Positions 6,511-12,459 of a stretch of DNA of 12,459 nucleotides are shown piece after piece (position 1 is the first letter of the stretch; every line of letters begins with the position of its first letter). A model generated the notes under the pieces. The model did no database searches and was not told the DNA's origin. It was given only the letters and a program-made list of their open reading frames with translations. A program made the translations under genes and the position numbers. This DNA is from an uncultured Oscillospiraceae bacterium (GTDB taxonomy: Bacteria; Bacillota; Clostridia; Oscillospirales; Oscillospiraceae): NCBI GenBank assembly GCA_934636045.1, contig CAKTZP010000059.1, forward strand, positions 1 through 12,459, written 5' to 3'.

Positions 6511-8127
6511 ATGGATACTATTTATGTAATCGGGCACCGGAACCCGGATACCGACTCGATTGTCTCGGCCATGGCCTACACGGCGCTGCGCAACGCGCTG
6601 GGCGACCGGGAATATCAGGCCGCACGGCTCGGCCACGTCAGCGATGAAACGCAGATGGTGCTCGACCGCTTCGGCTTTGCCGCCCCGGTGTGGGTCAAAA
6701 CCATGCGCACGCAGGTGCGCGACCTCGCCTACGACACGCCGCCGGCGCTGTCCTCGGCGGTGACGGTCAGTCATGCGTGGTCGATTCTGACCTCCGATCA
6801 TTCCATTGCCGCGCTGCCGATTACGAACGAAGACGGCACGCTCTACGGCATGCTGTCCACCGGCGACATCGCCGCCAGCGACATGAGCTCCATCGAGCGG
6901 CCGCACATCGACGAGATCCCCGTGTTCAACCTTCTGAGCGTGCTCGAGGGGCGCATCCTCAACGAGGCAGGCAATCTGATCGACACCATCGGCGGCGACA
7001 TCAGCATCGCCCTGCCGCAAAGCTGCGAAAACCTGCTCTTTTCCGGTAAGGACAGCATCGTTGTCGTCGGCCAGCAGCCGGACATGATCCGCCGCGCGCT
7101 GGAGCTCGGCGTGCGCTGCATCATCATCTGCCAGGCCGAGCTGCCCGAGGAGCTGCGCTCCCACCCGGCGGACACCTGCATCATCTCCACGCCCTTTGAC
7201 GCCTACCGCGCGGTGCGGCTGATCTATCAGTCCGTCCCCGTTTCCCGCATCTGCCACAATGACGGGATCATCTGCTTCCATCTGGACGATTATGTCGACG
7301 ACGTACGGGAGGCCATGCTGAAAAGCCGCTACCGCTGCTATCCCATTCTGGACGAAAACGAGCGCGTCGTCGGCACGCTCTCGCGGTACCATCTGATCCG
7401 CCCGCGCCGCAAGCGCGTGGTGCTCGTCGACCACAACGAGGCGGCGCAGTCCGTCCCCGGCCTTGCGCAGGCCGAGATTTTGGAAATCATCGACCACCAC
7501 CGCCTCGCCGACATTCAGACCGGCAACCCCATCTATTTCCGCAACGAGCCCGTCGGCAGCACGACGACCATCATCGCCGCGATGTATCAGGAAAAGGGGC
7601 TCATGCCGTCGGAAAAACTCGCCGGCATGATGGCCGCGGCGATCGTCTCGGATACTGTCATGTTCAAGTCCCCCACCTGCACCCAGCGCGACCGCAACAT
7701 GGCCGAGCGCATGGCGCGCATCGCTAACGTTTCGCTCGACGAGCTTGGGCAGCAGATCTTCTCGGCCTCGTGGTCGGACGACAAGTCCGCGCGCGAGCTG
7801 ATGATGGCAGACTTTAAGGACTTCCACATCGCCGGGCACAACCTCGGCGTCGGGCAGATCACGTGCGTCAACTCCGCACACATTCTCGAGCGCAAGGAGG
7901 AATTCCTCGCGGAGATGGAAATGACGATGAAGGAAAAGCACTATGACATGATGCTTCTGATGCTGACGGACGTGCTGCTGGAGGGCACGCAGCTCATCTA
8001 CCTCGGCGGAGAGGACACCATTCGCATGGCCTTCTCGCAAGACGCCAAGCACAACACCGTCTTCCTTCCGGGCGTGATGTCCCGAAAAAAGCAGATCATT
8101 CCCGCGCTCACCGCCATGTGGGGCTGA
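6511..8127 (+). CDS. Mn-dependent family II inorganic pyrophosphatase with CBS-DRTGG-CBS insert
   Basis: 538 residues, ATG at 6511 with AAAAGGAGGG just upstream; an earlier ATG at 6427 lies before the promoter and is excluded. The enzyme hydrolyses pyrophosphate to two phosphates in the cytoplasm, pulling biosynthetic reactions forward. The DHH domain is split: GHRNPDTDS (8-16; His9, Asp13, Asp15), then VDHNE (306-310; Asp307), IDHH (327-330; His329-His330) and VSDT (379-382; Asp381), matching metal ligands of the Bacillus enzyme. The DHHA2 domain ends with SRKKQ (524-528) carrying the substrate-binding Arg-Lys. Between residues about 70 and 300 sit CBS1 (about 75-125), a DRTGG domain (about 140-245) and CBS2 (about 250-300). 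CBS-pyrophosphatases of this layout are known to be inhibited by AMP/ADP and activated by ATP and diadenosine polyphosphates. All catalytic residues are present. Confidence 0.95.
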   Translation: MDTIYVIGHRNPDTDSIVSAMAYTALRNALGDREYQAARLGHVSDETQMVLDRFGFAAPVWVKTMRTQVRDLAYDTPPALSSAVTVSHAWSILTSDHSIAALPITNEDGTLYGMLSTGDIAASDMSSIERPHIDEIPVFNLLSVLEGRILNEAGNLIDTIGGDISIALPQSCENLLFSGKDSIVVVGQQPDMIRRALELGVRCIIICQAELPEELRSHPADTCIISTPFDAYRAVRLIYQSVPVSRICHNDGIICFHLDDYVDDVREAMLKSRYRCYPILDENERVVGTLSRYHLIRPRRKRVVLVDHNEAAQSVPGLAQAEILEIIDHHRLADIQTGNPIYFRNEPVGSTTTIIAAMYQEKGLMPSEKLAGMMAAAIVSDTVMFKSPTCTQRDRNMAERMARIANVSLDELGQQIFSASWSDDKSARELMMADFKDFHIAGHNLGVGQITCVNSAHILERKEEFLAEMEMTMKEKHYDMMLLMLTDVLLEGTQLIYLGGEDTIRMAFSQDAKHNTVFLPGVMSRKKQIIPALTAMWG

Positions 8128-8136
8128 GCCGCAGGC

Positions 8137-8175
8137 AAAAACGCCGAGCAGGTTGTCTCCTGCCCGGCGTTTTTT
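8137..8175 (+). terminator. Terminator of the pyrophosphatase gene
   Basis: AAAAACGCCG, an unpaired A, GCAGG, loop TTGTCT, CCTGC, an unpaired C, then CGGCG and T6. The stem is interrupted by one A/C mismatch. It starts 10 nt after the stop codon. Confidence 0.9.
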
Positions 8176-8195
8176 CCATTTTCGCAGAAAATTTT

Positions 8196-8250
8196 TTGCG
8201 TTTTTCCCCGCGGTGTGCTATAATAAAAGCACCGCAGGGGGCTGCCCCTG
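8196..8250 (+). promoter_or_regulatory. Promoter and leader hairpin of the cytidylate-kinase-like gene
   Basis: TTGCGT (8196-8201), 17-nt spacer, TATAAT (8219-8224). Transcription should start near 8231. The leader then immediately forms a hairpin CAGGGG (8235-8240), loop GCTG, CCCCTG (8245-8250), so the stem sits at the very 5' end of the mRNA, 23 nt before the AAGGAGG site. Confidence 0.8.
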
Positions 8251-8287
8251 TGGGCTACCGCATCATGATTGTAAGGAGGCAGCGGTT

Positions 8288-8881
8288 ATGAAATCTATCA
8301 TCACCATCAGTCGGGAATTCGGCAGCGGCGGACGTACCGTCGGCAGACTGGTCGCCGAACAGCTCGGTTATTCCTTTTATGACCACGAGCTGGTCAACGA
8401 GGTCGCAAAGCGCTGCGGCTTCTCCCCGCGCTTTATTGAGGAGCACGGCGAGTATGCAAGCGCAAGAAGCAGTCTGCTGTTTTCGCTTGCCACCGCCGCC
8501 CAGACGCCGGATACGCTTTCCATGTTCGACCGGCTGTATATCGAGCAGATGAAGTTCATCGAGGAGCTGGCCGAAAAGGGCAAGTGCGTCATCGTCGGCC
8601 GCTGCGCGGACTACATTCTGCGCGACCGCAAGGACTGCCTGCATGTGTTCATCCACGCCGACATGGAAAGCCGCGCCAAGCGCATCGTCGAGCAGTACGG
8701 TCAGAGCGACAAATCTCCCGAAAAGCGCCTCGCCGAAAAGGATCAGAAGCGGAAGGTGTATTATAAAAACTATACCGGCCGCGCATGGGCGCAGGCTAAG
8801 AACTACGACATCTGCCTCAACAGCGGCGTGCTGGGTCTGCAGACCTGCGCCGAGCTTATTGTGGATGCCGCAAAGAAGTAA
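8288..8881 (+). CDS. Cytidylate-kinase-like P-loop protein
   Basis: 197 residues. The start is ATG 8288, 8 nt after AAGGAGG (8273-8279); a longer in-frame start at 8153 lies within the preceding terminator and is rejected. The P-loop is ISREFGSGGRTVGRLVA (7-23), a G-S-G-G variant typical of the cytidylate-kinase-like family in Clostridia. LGYSFYDHELVNEVAKRCG (26-44), the VIVGRCADYIL strand (101-111), HVFIHADMESRAKRI (119-133) and the lid-like DKSPEKRLAEKDQKRKVYY segment (141-159) follow the same family. Canonical CMP kinase is about 220 residues and part of nucleotide salvage; this family is a paralogue whose substrate is not established, so CMP kinase activity is only a guess. It is a single-gene unit with its own promoter and terminator. 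Confidence 0.9.
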   Translation: MKSIITISREFGSGGRTVGRLVAEQLGYSFYDHELVNEVAKRCGFSPRFIEEHGEYASARSSLLFSLATAAQTPDTLSMFDRLYIEQMKFIEELAEKGKCVIVGRCADYILRDRKDCLHVFIHADMESRAKRIVEQYGQSDKSPEKRLAEKDQKRKVYYKNYTGRAWAQAKNYDICLNSGVLGLQTCAELIVDAAKK

Positions 8882-8884
8882 AAA

Positions 8885-8922
8885 AATGCGCCTTGCCTCA
8901 CGCCGAGGCAAGGCGCATTCTA
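8885..8922 (+). terminator. Probable terminator of the cytidylate-kinase-like gene
   Basis: A 12-bp perfect stem TGCGCCTTGCCT (8887-8898) / AGGCAAGGCGCA (8906-8917) with a 7-nt loop follows the stop codon directly. It is preceded by A-rich sequence, but the U tract after it is weak (TTCTAT). Confidence 0.75.
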
Positions 8923-8923
8923 T

Positions 8924-8951
8924 ATTCATCATTCATCATTCCCTATTTCTC
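8924..8951 (+). repeat. Second heptad array, ATTCATC type
   Basis: Two perfect ATTCATC units (8924-8937) are followed by two decayed units (ATTCCCT, ATTTCTC). This resembles the array at 2604-2640. Like it, the array is downstream of a gene end and beside a hairpin. Nothing else is seen in the interval 8952-8988. Confidence 0.65.
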
Positions 8952-8988
8952 GCCCCTCGGTATCGCCCCCCCTCGCGGTGATTGCCGC

Positions 8989-9028
8989 AAAAAATCTCCC
9001 TGCCGGCCGCGCGTGGCGGGCAGGGAGA
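8989..9028 (-). terminator. Terminator of bioY
   Basis: On the minus strand TCTCCCTGCC pairs with GGCAGGGAGA (plus positions 9019-9028 and 8995-9004), followed by T6 (complement of 8989-8994). It lies 14 nt after the bioY stop. Confidence 0.92.
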
Positions 9029-9042
9029 CGTGTGCGCCCGCT

Positions 9043-9612
9043 TCAGCGCTGCTTTTGCAGCAGGGGGCGAATGCGGAGAGCGAGGAGGGCGGCCAGAACC
9101 ATCTTCATCAGGTCAAAGGGCAGGAAGATGAGGCAGCCGGAGACGACGGTTTTTTGGAACGTCCACGCGCCGTGCATGAAAATGTAGAGATACGGCAGAC
9201 CGATCGCGTAAAGCACGACGAGTCCGACGAGCTGCGCCAGCAGCAGCCACAAAAACTGCATCGGGCGGGACAGCGGCGCGCCGGCCTTCGTGCGCTTGGA
9301 GGCAAGGCCGCGCGTGAGCATACCGACGAGGAAGGCCATCGGTATCAGGCCGATCAGGAAGCCGAAGGTCGGCTTGACCACGTACATCAGGCCGCCGCCC
9401 TCGGTGAAGATCGGCAGGCCGATGAGGCCGAGCAGGACGTAGATCAGCTGCGACAGGCTGCCCCAGTACGGGCCGAGGAGCAGGCCGGCCATACAAGTGA
9501 AAAACACCTGCATCGTGAACGAGATCGTTCCGAAGGGGATGCGCAGGAAGCCGCCAACGGCGGTCAGCGCGGCGAAAACGGCGGTCAGGATCATTGCTTG
9601 GGTTTTTTTCAT
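9043..9612 (-). CDS. bioY: BioY biotin transporter (ECF S component)
   Basis: 189 residues, ATG at 9610-9612 with AAAGGAG (9621-9627). It is an integral membrane protein with about six hydrophobic segments. The BioY core is clear: GPYWGSLSQLIYVLLG (47-62), LIGLPIFTEGGGLMYVVKPTFGFLIG (63-88), and a hydrophobic C-terminal region. It imports biotin across the membrane, normally as the substrate-binding subunit working with a shared EcfA/A'/T energising module; no such module is in this window. It is divergent from the biotin protein ligase gene, which supports biotin as substrate. The length is usual for the family. Confidence 0.95.
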   Translation of the reverse strand: MKKTQAMILTAVFAALTAVGGFLRIPFGTISFTMQVFFTCMAGLLLGPYWGSLSQLIYVLLGLIGLPIFTEGGGLMYVVKPTFGFLIGLIPMAFLVGMLTRGLASKRTKAGAPLSRPMQFLWLLLAQLVGLVVLYAIGLPYLYIFMHGAWTFQKTVVSGCLIFLPFDLMKMVLAALLALRIRPLLQKQR

Positions 9613-9656
9613 AGGGGGTTCTCCTTTCTGTGCGGCGGGTCAAAAAAAACGGTATC

Positions 9657-9685
9657 AGCATAGCACATTTTTCGCCCCTTGTCCA
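9657..9685 (-). promoter_or_regulatory. Promoter of bioY
   Basis: On the minus strand: TGGACA (complement of 9680-9685, 5 of 6 to consensus), 17-nt spacer, TATGCT (complement of 9657-9662). No clear BirA-type inverted operator (TTGTTAAC-like arms) is visible around it. Confidence 0.75.
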
Positions 9686-9708
9686 GCGGTATCCCGGAAT
9701 TTTTTGGC

Positions 9709-9736
9709 TTGCATCGAGGCAAAGCTGTGGTATAAT
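9709..9736 (+). promoter_or_regulatory. Promoter of the biotin ligase gene
   Basis: TTGCAT (9709-9714), 16-nt spacer, TATAAT (9731-9736). It is back to back with the bioY promoter, with 23 bp between the two -35 boxes. Confidence 0.78.
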
Positions 9737-9768
9737 ATTTGTAAGAATTCACGCGCGGAGGGACTGGC

Positions 9769-10497
9769 ATGACCGCATGGAACGTAGAATGGCTCGACGA
9801 GATCGACTCGACAAATAATGAGCTCAAGCGCCGCATGGACGCGCCGCACGGGACGGTGCTCGCCGCGCGGCGGCAGACCGGCGGCAAGGGGCGGCTCGGT
9901 CGGAGCTTCTGCTCGCCGGAGGGCGGCGTGTATCTCTCCGCCCTGCTGCGGCCGGAGGTCTCGCCCGAGCACCTGCTGCATCTGACGGCCATGGCCGGCG
10001 TGGCCGCGCGCCGCGCCATTGCGGCGGTCAGCGGGATCGAGGCCGGGATCAAATGGGTCAACGACCTCGTTTATGACGGCAAAAAGCTCTGCGGCATTCT
10101 GGTCGAGTGGTGCGGCAGTGCTGCGATCATCGGCATCGGCATCAACTGCAGCACCGTGGACTTCCCTGCCGAGCTGCGCGCGAGCGCGACCTCGCTGCGC
10201 CTTCTGACCGGGCGGGATATTTCCCCCGGCGCGCTGGCCGAACAGCTGGCGCAGGAGCTGCGCGCCATGGACGCCGCGCTTTTGACCGGCCGCGACGCGT
10301 GGCTGGCTGAATATGCCGCGCACTGCGTCACGCTCGGAAAGCCCGTCCGGCTGCTGCGCGGCGGCGAGGACATCGGCGGCGCCCTTGCCCTCGGCATCGA
10401 CGCACAGGGCGGTCTCCGGGTGCGCCGCGACGACGGCACACAGGACGTCATCCGCACCGGCGAGGTCTCCGTCCGCGCTGCAAACGGCTATGTGTAA
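9769..10497 (+). CDS. birA: Biotin protein ligase, group I (no DNA-binding domain)
   Basis: 242 residues, ATG 9769 behind GGAGGG (9757-9762). The enzyme makes biotinyl-5'-AMP and attaches biotin to a carboxylase carrier lysine. Motifs: DSTNNELK (13-20), biotin/ATP loop QTGGKGRLGRSF (36-47), KWVNDLVYDGKKLCGILVE (95-113, with the catalytic Lys in GKK), GIGINC (122-127), and a C-terminal SH3-like domain from about 190 (GKPVRLLRGG to TGEVSVR). Usual sequences read KWPND and GRGRxGR; here Val replaces Pro and Lys replaces Arg. There is no N-terminal helix-turn-helix, so it cannot itself be a BirA-type repressor. The gene symbol refers to catalytic function only. The nitroreductase gene follows 35 nt later and may be co-transcribed. 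Confidence 0.93.
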   Translation: MTAWNVEWLDEIDSTNNELKRRMDAPHGTVLAARRQTGGKGRLGRSFCSPEGGVYLSALLRPEVSPEHLLHLTAMAGVAARRAIAAVSGIEAGIKWVNDLVYDGKKLCGILVEWCGSAAIIGIGINCSTVDFPAELRASATSLRLLTGRDISPGALAEQLAQELRAMDAALLTGRDAWLAEYAAHCVTLGKPVRLLRGGEDIGGALALGIDAQGGLRVRRDDGTQDVIRTGEVSVRAANGYV

Positions 10498-10532
10498 TGT
10501 ATCATCGGAATATATCATCAGGAGGTATTTTT

Positions 10533-11057
10533 ATGAACGACTTCATTCAGACCCTTTGCGACCGCAAGAGCTGCCGGAGCTACCGTCCGGAGCAGATCAC
10601 GGAGGCCGAGCTTTCCGATATCCTGCGCGCCGGCACCTACGCCGCCAGCGCCATGGGGCGCCAGCCGTCCAAGATCGTTGTGCTGCAGGACCCGGAGGAA
10701 ATCGCAAATCTGGAGCGCATGAACGCCGAGGTGATGGGCAAGCCCGGCTCGCACCCGTTCTACGGTGCGCCGACGGTCTGCCTTGTGCTGGCGCGGGCGG
10801 ACGTGCCCACGGCCGTGGAGGACGGCTCGCTGGTGATGGGCAACCTGATGGCGGCGGCCTACAGCCTCGGCATCGGCAGCTGCTGGATCAACCGCGCGCA
10901 TGAGGAATTTGACAGCCCCGAGGGCAAGGCGCTGCTGAAAAAATGGGGCATCGAGGGTTCGTGGCGCGGCATCGGCCACTGCATTCTCGGCTATCCGCAG
11001 GGCCAGCTGCATCCGCCGGTTGAGCGCAAGCCGGATTACATTGTCCGCATTGGGTAA
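10533..11057 (+). CDS. Small nitroreductase-family flavoprotein
   Basis: 174 residues; the start is ATG 10533 with AGGAGGT (10520-10526) 6 nt before it. An earlier in-frame ATG at 10497 overlaps the ligase stop and lacks a site. Family marks: RKSCRSYRPEQITEAELSDIL (11-31, FMN phosphate-binding Arg/Ser region), AGTYAASAMGRQPSKIVVL (33-51), DGSLVMGNLMAAAYSLGIGSCWI (97-119, helix and FMN contact) and GHCILGYPQG (148-157). Family knowledge: homodimeric FMN enzymes using NAD(P)H to reduce nitro groups, quinones or other acceptors; the physiological substrate is not known. At 174 residues it belongs to the short clostridial subgroup. Confidence 0.92.
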   Translation: MNDFIQTLCDRKSCRSYRPEQITEAELSDILRAGTYAASAMGRQPSKIVVLQDPEEIANLERMNAEVMGKPGSHPFYGAPTVCLVLARADVPTAVEDGSLVMGNLMAAAYSLGIGSCWINRAHEEFDSPEGKALLKKWGIEGSWRGIGHCILGYPQGQLHPPVERKPDYIVRIG

Positions 11058-11069
11058 CGGGTAACAGGC

Positions 11070-11128
11070 TGTCAAAAAGCTGCCCTACGAGCAGCTTGCT
11101 GGAAAAGTCCGTGAGGACTTTTTTGACA
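11070..11128. other. Folded inverted-repeat element after the nitroreductase gene (possible terminator)
   Basis: An outer pair TGTCAAAAA (11070-11078) / TTTTTGACA (11120-11128) encloses two hairpins: AGCTGC/GCAGCT (11078-11083, 11091-11096) and AAAAGTCC/GGACTTTT (11103-11110, 11115-11122). The second hairpin ends in T6 and may terminate transcription from the nitroreductase gene; T8 also follows at 11143-11150. The outer and second stems compete for the T run, so two folds are possible. The element ends look like imperfect terminal inverted repeats (CAGGCTGTCAAAAAG versus CAGCTTGTCAAAAAA). Confidence 0.6.
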
Positions 11129-11169
11129 AGCTGAAATTGTAAATTTTTTTAGACTGGGGAAAAAGCCTC

Positions 11170-11197
11170 TTGCCAAACGGTAATTTTGCGGTATACT
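11170..11197 (+). promoter_or_regulatory. Promoter of the 56-residue membrane protein gene
   Basis: TTGCCA (11170-11175), 16-nt spacer, TATACT (11192-11197), about 42 nt upstream of the GGAGGT site's start codon region. Confidence 0.7.
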
Positions 11198-11245
11198 ATT
11201 AGGCAGAAGCCTAAATTCAAAACTTTCAATGGAGGTAGAAGAACT

Positions 11246-11416
11246 ATGAAAAAAAGCAATCTTGGCCTGATCTGCTCCATCGTCGGTGGCGTTGTGATCG
11301 CTGCAGCTACCGCTGTTGCGCTGATTCACTTCTGGGACGATATTAAGGGACTCCTTCCCTGCTGCAAGTGCAAGGACGGAGAAGAGACCGAAGCCTTCGC
11401 CGATCTCGATGAGTAA
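11246..11416 (+). CDS. Single-pass membrane microprotein with CCKC motif, unknown function
   Basis: 56 residues, ATG 11246 with GGAGGT (11231-11236) 9 nt upstream. The gene is flanked by its own promoter and a strong terminator, so it is very likely real. Residues 6-29 are one hydrophobic segment (LGLICSIVGGVVIAAATAVAL and so on) after a short MKKS start, followed by HFWDDIKG, CCKC (39-42) and an acidic tail (residues 44-56, mostly Asp/Glu/Ala). The Cys cluster just past the membrane segment could bind a metal or be modified; this is inference. The segment could be a signal-type anchor; no lipobox ending in Cys fits well. I do not recognise a family. Confidence 0.8.
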   Translation: MKKSNLGLICSIVGGVVIAAATAVALIHFWDDIKGLLPCCKCKDGEETEAFADLDE

Positions 11417-11431
11417 GCTTCCGATTTTCCG

Positions 11432-11465
11432 AAAGAAGAACCGCCCGCGCGGTTCTTCTTTTTTT
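11432..11465 (+). terminator. Terminator of the microprotein gene
   Basis: AAAGAAGAACCGC (11432-11444), loop CCGC, GCGGTTCTTCTTT (11449-11461), followed by further T's to 11465. It is a perfect 13-bp stem starting 16 nt after the stop. Confidence 0.95.
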
Positions 11466-11553
11466 GTCTGCGCAGGCTTGCAGTCCTTCCCGCTCCGCGG
11501 CGAGAGCGGCGTGCGCATCAGCTTGTGCAATTTTCCACACTTTTTGGGGCTTG

Positions 11554-11568
11554 CAAAATATAATTTTG
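11554..11568. promoter_or_regulatory. Inverted repeat upstream of the metF promoter, candidate operator
   Basis: CAAAAT (11554-11559), ATA, ATTTTG (11563-11568) is a perfect 6-bp inverted repeat with a 3-bp centre, 13 bp before the metF -35. It is AT-rich in a GC-rich region, so it might instead be an UP element for RNA polymerase. Another stem (CGCTC/GAGCG, 11491-11508) lies further upstream. No SAM riboswitch or T-box is recognised in 11466-11674. Confidence 0.4.
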
Positions 11569-11580
11569 TAGGATTGCGGC

Positions 11581-11609
11581 TTGAAATTTGCGCTATTGTG
11601 TGATACGAT
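11581..11609 (+). promoter_or_regulatory. Promoter of metF
   Basis: TTGAAA (11581-11586), 17-nt spacer, TACGAT (11604-11609). The -10 overlaps GATAC, which pairs with GTATC at 11616-11620. The leader of about 60 nt holds a small hairpin GTCCG (11626-11630) / CGGAC (11638-11642). Confidence 0.78.
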
Positions 11610-11674
11610 AAATTTGTATCGGAATGTCCGTTCCGTACGGACGAACGAAAGAAAGAATAGGAGGCAAATTCACA

Positions 11675-12459
11675 ATGACTGTAGCGGAAATTCTGGAACA
11701 GCGCAACGCGTTCTCCTTTGAGGTATTCCCTCCCAAGACCGACGTCGGCATGGAAAAGCTCTGCGGCGAGGGCGGCGTGCTGGAAAAGCTGTATACGCTC
11801 AACCCCGACTATATTTCCTGCACCTACGGCGCAGGCGGCACGAACGTCGGCAAGAACCTTGAGGTTCTGAAGAAGATCAAGGACGACGGCAAGTGCACCC
11901 CCGTGACCCACTTCACCTGCATCGGCAACACCAAGGAAGGCATCAAGGAGCAGCTGCAGACCTATCTGGACAACGGCATCAACCACATGCTCGCCCTGCG
12001 CGGCGACCTTCCCTTCGGATGGAAGGGCACCGGCGGCGATCTGCACTACGCCACCGAGCTTGTCAAGTTCGTCCGTCAGGAATTCGGCGATCAGTTCACC
12101 ATCGCTGTCGCCGGCTCCCCCGAGGGTCATATCGCCTGCCGTTCGCTTGAGGCGGACATCGCCTTCCTGAAGCAGAAGCAGGACAACGGTGCGGACTACA
12201 TCATGACGCAGCTTTGCTGGGACATGGATCAGTTCCGCTACTGGCTCGACGCCATCCGCGCCGCCGGCATCTGGATGCCCGTCGATGTGGGCATCATGCC
12301 GATCCTTGACCAGGCTGCAACCATCAACATGGCGCTCTCCCGCAACGGCTGCGTCATGCCCAGAGAGCTCTGCGAGCTGATCTCCAAGAACTGGATCTTC
12401 CCGAACCCGTTCTCCGTCGGTCTCAAGACCGCCAAGGGCGACGAGGCCTGCTTCGACGC
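11675..12459 (+). CDS. metF: Methylenetetrahydrofolate reductase, 3' end missing
   Basis: ATG 11675 follows AGGAGG (11659-11664). 261 codons are visible and the frame runs off the window end; typical length is about 290. The enzyme is a FAD-dependent TIM barrel reducing 5,10-methylene-THF to 5-methyl-THF for methionine synthesis or, in acetogenic relatives, the methyl branch. Motifs: FSFEVFPPKT (13-22, with the catalytic Glu), CTYGAGGTN (50-58), THFTCIGNTKEGI (78-90), ALRGDLPFG (109-117, FAD-contacting Asp), AGSPEGH (146-152) and GADYIMTQLCWDMDQF (176-191). No nearby partner gene (metV or methionine synthase) is in view. It stands behind its own promoter, separated from the microprotein gene by a terminator. 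Confidence 0.95.
   Translation, partial: MTVAEILEQRNAFSFEVFPPKTDVGMEKLCGEGGVLEKLYTLNPDYISCTYGAGGTNVGKNLEVLKKIKDDGKCTPVTHFTCIGNTKEGIKEQLQTYLDNGINHMLALRGDLPFGWKGTGGDLHYATELVKFVRQEFGDQFTIAVAGSPEGHIACRSLEADIAFLKQKQDNGADYIMTQLCWDMDQFRYWLDAIRAAGIWMPVDVGIMPILDQAATINMALSRNGCVMPRELCELISKNWIFPNPFSVGLKTAKGDEACFD

Noticed and set aside
6436..8052. A 538-residue open frame antisense to the pyrophosphatase
   Set aside because: It is a by-product of GC-rich codon use; the sense strand has full family motifs, promoter and ribosome binding site, and the antisense protein looks like no family.
8893..9663. 256-residue plus-strand frame antisense to bioY
   Set aside because: It begins in a terminator and repeat and shadows the clear BioY gene.
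9613..9768. BirA operator between bioY and the ligase gene
   Set aside because: No paired TTGTTAAC-like arms could be found.
11466..11674. SAM riboswitch or T-box before metF
   Set aside because: No conserved core of either class could be recognised; only small hairpins and a plausible promoter are present.
11072..12130. 352-residue minus-strand frame spanning the microprotein and metF
   Set aside because: It crosses a terminator, two promoters and a clear metF gene, and the product has no family character.

Overview
The window is 12.5 kb of GC-rich chromosomal DNA (roughly 60% G+C by eye) from a low-copy, housekeeping-type region. Clean AGGAGG-type ribosome binding sites, SigA-like promoters, S-layer homology (SLH) domains on a surface nucleotidase, a double-OB single-strand-binding protein of clostridial type, a family II CBS-pyrophosphatase and an ECF-type BioY all point to a Gram-positive Clostridia member. 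Oscillospiraceae/Ruminococcaceae is the best guess. This placement is inference from gene families and repeat style, not from a marker gene.

Layout. Positions 1-2028 hold the 3' part of an SLH-anchored 5'-nucleotidase/metallophosphatase, followed by a strong terminator. Positions 2070-2661 carry no gene but a dense cluster of hairpin-forming repeats: GTAGGGGCGG-type palindromes, two of them in a 69-bp tandem array, then a heptad array. Next come a minus-strand double-OB SSB-like protein and, divergent from it, a half-size TSUP (TauE/SafE) permease pair whose genes overlap by GTGA. Two terminators separate these from a minus-strand pair: an NTP-sugar-type nucleotidyltransferase followed by an AraC-family regulator. 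Divergent from that pair is a CBS/DRTGG-regulated manganese pyrophosphatase, then a cytidylate-kinase-like protein. The minus-strand biotin transporter gene bioY is divergent from a biotin protein ligase gene, which is followed by a small nitroreductase. The right end carries a folded 60-70 bp element, a 56-residue membrane microprotein and the 5' part of metF.

How the genes relate. The clearest functional unit is the biotin divergon (BioY import plus protein biotinylation). The TSUP halves almost certainly assemble into one transporter. The nucleotidyltransferase and AraC gene look co-transcribed. The other genes appear to be single transcription units, each with its own promoter and terminator.

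I see no phage, plasmid, CRISPR, transposase or toxin-antitoxin module, and no convincing new multi-gene system. The points most worth a second look are the repeat-rich intergenic region, the split TSUP, the nucleotidase with an atypical metal-site motif, the folded element at about 11070-11128 and the small cysteine-containing membrane protein.
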